Part shown: positions 13,393 through 17,895 of the stretch, piece after piece | Numbering within the stretch: the stretch's first letter is position 1 | Layout of the letters: the number at the start of each line of letters is the position of its first letter | DNA from: DSNY01 sp016861185 | GTDB lineage: Bacteria > Pseudomonadota > Gammaproteobacteria > Burkholderiales > Burkholderiaceae_F | Direction of reading: 5' to 3' | Length of the DNA stretch: 17,895 nt | Assembly: GCA_030263275.1 (NCBI GenBank) | Contig: SZOR01000083.1 | Coordinates: 1-17,895 of the forward strand | Notes under the pieces: model-generated | What the model was told of the DNA's origin: nothing | The model's input: only the letters and a program-made list of their open reading frames with translations | The model's database searches: none | Position numbers and translations under genes: made by a program

Positions 13393-13695
13393 ATGAAGAT
13401 TTCGAGCACATCCGAACCACTGCGCCCCGACCGCGTTTCGCCGTCGAACCAGGAGGCGCGCGCGGCAGGCGGCCGTCCGGCCGAACCCGTGGCGGAAGCG
13501 GAGAAGGTGCAGCTTTCCGAGCTGGCGTCGCGCCTGAACCAGCTCGAAAGCCAGTTCTCGCAGTCCGACTTCGACGTGAAGAAGGTCGAGGAAGTGCGCG
13601 CCGCGATCGCCGAAGGGCGCTTCAGGGTCGACGCCGAAGCGGTCGCCGACAAGCTGCTGGCGAGCGTGGCCGAGCTGCTGGGCAAGAAGAGCTGA
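13393..13695 (+). CDS. flgM: anti-sigma-28 factor FlgM
   Basis: FlgM binds and inhibits sigma-28 (FliA) until the hook is complete and FlgM is exported. The 100-residue protein begins MKISSTSEPLRPDRVS, has a polar disordered N-terminal half, and a helical C-terminal sigma-binding region (KVQLSELASRLNQLESQ; DFDVKKVEEVRAAIAEGRF; VDAEAVADKLLASVAELL). The start at 13393 is set by GGAGGG about five bases upstream; an upstream GTG in frame (13369) lies between the promoter and this site and is less likely. The gene has its own sigma-28-like promoter, and flgN follows after ten bases. Confidence 0.95.
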   Translation: MKISSTSEPLRPDRVSPSNQEARAAGGRPAEPVAEAEKVQLSELASRLNQLESQFSQSDFDVKKVEEVRAAIAEGRFRVDAEAVADKLLASVAELLGKKS

Positions 13696-13705
13696 GCGGC
13701 CCGCC

Positions 13706-14104
13706 ATGAGCGCGCGGCAGCCTCCGTTCGAAAAGGGTCCCGCCGCGCGGCTTTTTGCGCTGCTGATCGAAGCGCTGCACGAGGAAAGCGACGCGCTGGT
13801 CGCCAACGACGGCCAGCGCATCGCCGCCGCTGCGGGTCGCAAGCAGGCACTGCTCGACGCGCTCGCGCCGCAGGCCAAGGCGCTGCGCGCCGGGCGCGAG
13901 AGCGGTTCGCACGAGATCGAACGCCTGGCGCGCGAAGCCGCCCAACTGAACGCGCTGAACGCCGAGATCCTCGGCGCGCGCATGACCGTCGCGCGCGGTC
14001 GCGCCGAAGTGCTGCGCCAGGCCGCCGAGGCCGCGCCGCTGTACCGCGCCGACGGCACCGCCGCCGCACCCGCGCCGTCGCCGCACCCGGCATCGCGCGC
14101 CTGA
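13706..14104 (+). CDS. flgN: flagellar export chaperone FlgN
   Basis: FlgN is a cytoplasmic chaperone that binds the C-terminal helices of FlgK and FlgL and delivers them to the export gate. The 132-residue product is almost wholly helical, with the FlgN-like pattern LFALLIEALHEESDALVAND, GRKQALLDALAPQAKAL, and AAQLNALNAEILGARM, ending in an Ala/Pro-rich tail. Sequence conservation in this family is weak, so position (directly after flgM) carries much of the assignment. The spacing of ten bases indicates cotranscription with flgM. Confidence 0.88.
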   Translation: MSARQPPFEKGPAARLFALLIEALHEESDALVANDGQRIAAAAGRKQALLDALAPQAKALRAGRESGSHEIERLAREAAQLNALNAEILGARMTVARGRAEVLRQAAEAAPLYRADGTAAAPAPSPHPASRA

Positions 14105-14155
14105 CGCGCGCCACACTTTCCTTCACTGCGATCAAACCCGCACATCGTTTGCCGT

Positions 14156-14174
14156 AAGCCCTCGCTGCGGGCTT
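14156..14174 (+). terminator. possible intrinsic terminator after flgN
   Basis: AAGCCC (14156-14161), loop TCGCTGC, GGGCTT (14169-14174), then GTTCTG. The six-bp stem is followed by only a few T residues, so this is a weak candidate. Position after flgN and before an unrelated gene supports it. Confidence 0.4.
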
Positions 14175-14244
14175 GTTCTGCGTCAACGCGGGGGCCCGGC
14201 CCGCCCGCCATCCTTCAAGCGCCTGCCTGCAAAGAGGATGAGCG

Positions 14245-15288
14245 ATGGATGCAGCCCTGTTCGATCCGGCCTGGCACGTCGACGATCTGCAGTGGCCAAG
14301 CGGCGGTCCGACGCAGGCGCGCTGGACCTTTCTGATCCGGCACGCGGTGCTCGCGCCATCGAGCCACAACGCGCAGCCATGGCGCTTCCGCCTCGACGGC
14401 GACGCGCTCGAGTTGCTCGCCGACCGCACGCGCTCGCAGCCCGTGTCCGATCCCTATGATCGCGAGCTGGTGGTCTCGTGCGGTGCGGCATTGGGCACCA
14501 TGGAGATCGCCGCGCGCGCGCACGGCGCGTCGCTCGAGGTCGCCGCCGTCCCCGCCGCGCGCAATCGCGATCTGCTCGCGCGCGTGCGCTTCGGCGCGGC
14601 AGTCACCGAAGCCGAAGCGCAGTCGGCGCGCCGCCTGTACGCCGCGATTCCGCTGCGCCACACCAACCGGCATCCCTTCGACGCAACACCGATCCACGGC
14701 CCCGAGCTGGCCGCGCTTCAGGCGCAGGCTGCGCGCTTCGGCATCGAGGTGCGTTTCCTCGTGGACGAAGGCCAGAAGCAGCGGATCGCCGAACTGGTGG
14801 CCGAAGGCGATCGCATGCTCGGCCGGCGGCCCGAGTTCCGGCGCGAGCTCGCCGGCTGGTTCCACGCGAACGACCGCCGGGCGCGCGACGGCGTGCCCGG
14901 GTATGCGCAGGGGCTCGGCGCGTTCGCGTCGACCGTCGGCCCGTTCGTCGCGCGCAACTTCGACTGGGGGCCGCTGAAGGCGGCCAGGGACGCACAGCTC
15001 GCGCTCGCCTCGGCGGCGCTGGCGGTGCTGATCGCGCCGGCGGACACGCCGAAACTCTGGCTCGCCACCGGTCGCGCGCTCGCACACCTGCTGCTGGAGG
15101 CGACCGCGCTCGGGCTGGCGTCGTCGTTCCTGAACCAGGCGGTCGAGCTGCTGTCGCTGCGCCTGCGGCTGGAAGAGGATCTATCGCTGCACGGCAAGCC
15201 GCAACTGGTGATCCGCCTGGGTCAGCCGCTGCGGCAGACGCTTCCCACGCCGCGCCGCTCGATCGACGAGGTGATCGAGCTCCGCTGA
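14245..15288 (+). CDS. Acg-like nitroreductase family protein
   Basis: A 347-residue protein with the Acg/nitroreductase-type front APSSHNAQPWRFRL (37-50), then LADRTRSQPVSDPYDRELVV (58-77) and SCGAALGTMEIAA. It has the LRHTNRHPF motif (about residues 137-145) and the C-terminal segment RALAHLLLEATALGLASSFL. Members of this family resemble FMN-binding nitroreductases arranged as one chain with two related halves; several bind flavin but lack the usual catalysis, so substrate and reaction are not predictable here. The start at 14245 follows AGAGGA with suitable spacing. No membrane segment or signal peptide is seen. It shares a strand with flgAMN, but a 140-base gap with a possible terminator suggests it is separate. 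A flagellar role cannot be inferred. Confidence 0.82.
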   Translation: MDAALFDPAWHVDDLQWPSGGPTQARWTFLIRHAVLAPSSHNAQPWRFRLDGDALELLADRTRSQPVSDPYDRELVVSCGAALGTMEIAARAHGASLEVAAVPAARNRDLLARVRFGAAVTEAEAQSARRLYAAIPLRHTNRHPFDATPIHGPELAALQAQAARFGIEVRFLVDEGQKQRIAELVAEGDRMLGRRPEFRRELAGWFHANDRRARDGVPGYAQGLGAFASTVGPFVARNFDWGPLKAARDAQLALASAALAVLIAPADTPKLWLATGRALAHLLLEATALGLASSFLNQAVELLSLRLRLEEDLSLHGKPQLVIRLGQPLRQTLPTPRRSIDEVIELR

Positions 15289-15358
15289 GGACGCGGCACC
15301 GCGCGACGTCCTCGGCAGTGACGCGACCCTGCCGCTGGTTTGCGGGTCGCTCCCGCAA
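15287..15358. terminator. two stem-loops between convergent genes (possible bidirectional terminators)
   Basis: GAGGACG (15287-15293) pairs with CGTCCTC (15307-15313), with inner pairing CG/CG; it overlaps the nitroreductase stop. TTGCGGG (15340-15346) pairs with CCCGCAA (15352-15358) around loop TCGCT. Neither is followed by a T-run on either strand. Their place between two converging genes fits transcription ends, but the evidence is structural only. The remainder of 15289-15499 shows nothing I recognise. Confidence 0.35.
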
Positions 15359-15499
15359 CCCCCGCGTACATTGCCTCGACTCGGTTGGAGGGCGCAGGAG
15401 ATCGTCCGTCGGCTGGACCGACCGCGGGTCGTTCAGCGCGCCCGCCTGCTGGCCATCATCGCCCTGCCCAACTGTTGCAAAGTGGGTGATTGCAGGGGA

Positions 15500-17602
15500 T
15501 CAAGCAGCGCTCGTGCCGCGCGCGAGCAATTGGTCGATCCGCGCCAGCACCGCGGCCGCGTCGATCGGCTTGGTCCAGTAGTCGAGGAATCCGGCGGCGC
15601 GCGCCTGCGTCACGTGTTCGGGAAAGGCGTTCGCCGACAGCGCGATGCACGGGATCGCGGCCGTCGCCGGCTCCGCGCGCAGCTTCGCGTGCACCGCATA
15701 GCCGTCGACGTCCGGAAGCTGCATGTCGATCAGCACCAGCTCGGGACGCTCCGCGGCCGCGAGCGCCAACCCGGCGGCGCCGCTTGCGGCCGTCAGGAAG
15801 CGCACGTTCGGCCGCTGCTCGAGCAGGGCCTGCAGCACGGCCACGTTGATCGGGTTGTCCTCGATGTAGAGGACCGTGCCGGCGACCGCGTGCTCGTCCA
15901 CGCTGGCGCGCGCGGCCGCGTCGGCGCGTGCACCGTCGCTTTGCGGCGCGACCGCCCGGGGAAGCTCCACGCAGAAGGTCGAGCCCACGCCGACTTCGCT
16001 CTTCACCGTCAGCCTGCCCTGCATGCGCTCGACGATCGCCTTGACGAGCGCGAGCCCGATGCCCGTGCCTTCGATCGGTCCCGCCTCTTGCCCGAGGCGT
16101 TCGAACGGGACGAACAGCCGCGCGATGCGGTCGGCGGGGATGCCAATGCCGGTGTCGGTGACGCAGATCGCCGCGGCTCCCTCCGCGGTGGGGCGCGCCT
16201 CGACGGTCACCGAGCCGCGTTCGCGGTTGTACTTGATCGCGTTCGACAGCAGGTTGACCAGCACCTGCCGCAGCCGCGTGCGGTCGGCGGCCACGCGCAG
16301 CGCATCGCGCGCCGCCGCACGGCGCAGCGTGATGCCGCGCTCGTCGGCCTTGGCCTGCACCAGCGCGATCGCCTCCTGCAGCACGCCGTCGACGTCGATC
16401 GGCTCGATCGACAGCGCGAGCCCGCCGGCCTCGATGCGCGACAGGTCGAGCAGGTCGTTGATCAGCGCGAGCAGATGCCCGCCGGCGTCCTGGATGCGCG
16501 CCACGCGCGCACGCTGCGTTTCGGTAAGCGGCTCCTTGCGGTCGGCGAGCAGGATCTGCGCGAAGCCGAGCACGGCGTTCAGCGGCGTGCGCAGCTCGTG
16601 GCTCATCTGCGACAGAAACTGCGACTTCGCGAGGCTCGCGCGTTCGGCCAGCTCCTTTTCGCGGCGCGCCGTCTCGGCGGCCTTGCGTTCGGTCACGTCC
16701 TGCACGGTGCCGCGCGAGCGCAGCGGCGTGCCGCGTTCGTTGTAGTCGGTCCGTCCGCGCTCGACGATCCACTTGATGCGGCCGTCCGGGAACAGCAGCC
16801 GGTGCTCGATCTCGTACGGTTCGCGGTTGTTGACCGCGTTCCAGTACGCGGCGTTGACCGCATCGCGGTCCTCCGGATGGATGCGGTCGAGGAAGGCCTC
16901 GTAGGTCGCCTTGAACCGGCGCGAATCGATCTCGAAGATGCGGAACACCTCCTCGGACCACAGCAGGACGTTGCTGCGCAGGTCGAGCTCCCAGTTGCCG
17001 ATCTGCGCAAGCCGCTGCGCCTCGGCCAGGCGCCGTTCGCTCGAGCGCAGGCGCTTCTCGGCGCGCTTGCGCTCGGTGATGTCGTGCTCGATCGCGACGA
17101 AGTGCGTGATGCGGCCTTCGCCGTCGCGGATCGGCTGGATGTTCACCGACACCCAGTACGGTGTTCCGTCCTTGCGGTAGTTCAGCAGCTCGGCGTATTC
17201 GATGCCTTCGCCGCGCTCGATCGCTTCGTTGATCCGCTGCACAGCGGCGCGGTCGGTGGCCGGCCCGTGCAGGAAGCTCGCCGGCGTGCGGCCGCGGATC
17301 TCGTCGATCGACCAGCCCGTGAGCCGCGTATACGCGCCGTTGACCCATTCGATCTCGCGCTGCGCGTTGGTGATCACCACCAGAACGCTGGTGTTCTCGA
17401 TCACGAGCTGCAGCAGGCGCAGCAGGCGCTCGACCTCGGGCGTGACCTCGATCGTGACCGGCGGCAGCGCCTCGGGCGGCGCTTCGGGATCGGTGAGCGC
17501 CGGCTGCTCGGACGGCGGGCGCGCTGCCTGGTCGTCGTCGGCGCGACGGTCCTCCGCGCTACGGCGCTGCGCGTCGTGACCGTCGAGCGAAAAGGCGCCC
17601 AT
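15500..17602 (-). CDS. hybrid histidine kinase: PAS-PAS-HisKA-HATPase-receiver
   Basis: A 700-residue cytoplasmic signalling protein. Residues 1-55 are polar and probably disordered. PAS 1 (about 60-178) resembles the LOV subgroup (GRTPASFLHGPATD at 104-117; LLNYRKDGTPYWVSVNIQPI) but has no cysteine in the photoactive position. PAS 2 spans about 195-307 (IGNWELDLRS ... GTVQDVTERK). A short helix leads to HisKA with phosphoacceptor H335 in SQMSHELRTPLNAV. The ATPase domain shows the N box (VLVNLLSNAIKYN, N454), DTGIGIP (483-489) and GTGIGLALV (512-520). The C-terminal receiver (about 574-695) keeps acidic E581/D582, phospho-acceptor D626 (LVLIDMQLPDVDG), S656 and K678. All catalytic residues are present. 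GGAG lies eight bases before the ATG at 17602. It follows the cheW-like gene by 46 bases on the same strand, so they may be cotranscribed. No transmembrane helix is seen. Confidence 0.93.
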   Translation of the reverse strand: MGAFSLDGHDAQRRSAEDRRADDDQAARPPSEQPALTDPEAPPEALPPVTIEVTPEVERLLRLLQLVIENTSVLVVITNAQREIEWVNGAYTRLTGWSIDEIRGRTPASFLHGPATDRAAVQRINEAIERGEGIEYAELLNYRKDGTPYWVSVNIQPIRDGEGRITHFVAIEHDITERKRAEKRLRSSERRLAEAQRLAQIGNWELDLRSNVLLWSEEVFRIFEIDSRRFKATYEAFLDRIHPEDRDAVNAAYWNAVNNREPYEIEHRLLFPDGRIKWIVERGRTDYNERGTPLRSRGTVQDVTERKAAETARREKELAERASLAKSQFLSQMSHELRTPLNAVLGFAQILLADRKEPLTETQRARVARIQDAGGHLLALINDLLDLSRIEAGGLALSIEPIDVDGVLQEAIALVQAKADERGITLRRAAARDALRVAADRTRLRQVLVNLLSNAIKYNRERGSVTVEARPTAEGAAAICVTDTGIGIPADRIARLFVPFERLGQEAGPIEGTGIGLALVKAIVERMQGRLTVKSEVGVGSTFCVELPRAVAPQSDGARADAAARASVDEHAVAGTVLYIEDNPINVAVLQALLEQRPNVRFLTAASGAAGLALAAAERPELVLIDMQLPDVDGYAVHAKLRAEPATAAIPCIALSANAFPEHVTQARAAGFLDYWTKPIDAAAVLARIDQLLARGTSAA

Positions 17603-17648
17603 GGCGAAGGCTCCGGACCGAACTTCGGTGCCGCGTCGGGACGCGGGC

Positions 17649-17895
17649 TCAGTGGCGCAGCGGCTCTGCGAGCCCCATCTCGGCCGACAGCATCAGCCGC
17701 TCGATGTCGAGCAGGATCAGCATCCGTTCGGCCTCGCCCTGCGGCACCGACCCCAGCCCCGTGATGTAGCTCGCATCCAGCAGCGCGTTGAACTCGGGCG
17801 CCGCCCGGATCTGCTCCGGCGCCAGCTCCAGCACGTCGCTGACCGAATCGACCACCGCACCGACCACCCGCTCGGCCACGTTCAGGATGATCACC
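17649..17895 (-). CDS. CheW-like chemotaxis coupling protein, C-terminal part (start outside window)
   Basis: CheW-type proteins link chemoreceptors to the CheA kinase. The 81 visible residues fit the second half of the CheW fold: ILNVAERVVGAVVDSVSDVL, followed by ELAPEQIRAAPEF, then YITGLGSVPQGEAERMLILL and a terminal helix DIERLMLSAEMGLAEPL. The frame remains open at the window edge, so the start lies beyond 17895. CheW is normally about 150-180 residues; a CheW domain of a larger protein (CheV- or CheA-like) is less likely because the chain ends right after the fold. It lies upstream of the hybrid kinase in the same orientation. Confidence 0.85.
   Translation of the reverse strand, partial: VIILNVAERVVGAVVDSVSDVLELAPEQIRAAPEFNALLDASYITGLGSVPQGEAERMLILLDIERLMLSAEMGLAEPLRH

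Noticed and set aside
15371..17764. Long plus-strand open frame (797 codons) opposite the hybrid kinase; also 2531-4618 and 4636-6744 opposite flgK and flgJ/flgI
   Set aside because: Antisense shadows of well-supported genes; low-complexity Arg/Val/Ala/Asp composition and no motifs.

Overview
The window is a compact flagellar locus from a GC-rich bacterium, most likely a betaproteobacterium (Burkholderiales/Rhodocyclales-like). The basis is the classic arrangement flgB-C-D-E-F-G-H-I-J-K-L on one strand with flgA-flgM-flgN divergent, a bifunctional FlgJ with a muramidase domain, and sigma-28-type promoters in front of flgA and flgM. The lineage is inferred from gene order and protein style; no marker gene is present.

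Layout. Positions 1-1098 (minus) hold the N-terminal part of a multi-PAS sensory protein that runs off the left edge. Positions 1193-12330 (minus; transcribed right to left) hold the complete axial set: rod FlgB, FlgC, FlgF, FlgG; hook cap FlgD; hook FlgE; L-ring lipoprotein FlgH; P-ring FlgI; rod cap/muramidase FlgJ; and hook-filament junction FlgK and FlgL. Positions 12540-14104 (plus) hold flgA (P-ring chaperone), flgM (anti-sigma-28) and flgN (FlgK/FlgL export chaperone). Positions 14245-15288 (plus) hold an Acg-like nitroreductase. Positions 15500-17602 (minus) hold a PAS-PAS-histidine kinase-receiver hybrid kinase, and 17649-17895 (minus) the C-terminal half of a CheW-like coupling protein.

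How it works together. FlgB/C/F/G build the rod under the FlgJ cap, which also cuts peptidoglycan. FlgA, FlgI and FlgH build the P and L rings. FlgD caps the growing FlgE hook, and FlgK/FlgL (chaperoned by FlgN) form the junction. Export of FlgM frees sigma-28; both sigma-28-like promoters lie upstream of flgM itself, which fits the usual autoregulatory loop. CheW and the hybrid kinase on the right are signalling genes.

The proteins are conventional; the unusual part is the spacers. Most junctions in the flg cluster carry small palindromic repeat elements. One family has arms of a tandem 7-mer (GGATTGC/GCAATCC) in the K|L, E|F, D|E, B|C and A|B spacers. A second has arms of a tandem 8-mer (CACCGAGA/TCTCCGTG) on both sides of flgH. 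The flgF|flgG spacer holds three other inverted repeats. One 8-mer element overlaps the flgI start, so that it supplies the ribosome-binding region and the front of the signal peptide. No stretch over 300 bases lacks a gene; the longest spacers are about 205-211 bases (flgB|flgA, nitroreductase|kinase, flgF|flgG). I saw no tRNA, rRNA, CRISPR array, transposase gene or phage gene.
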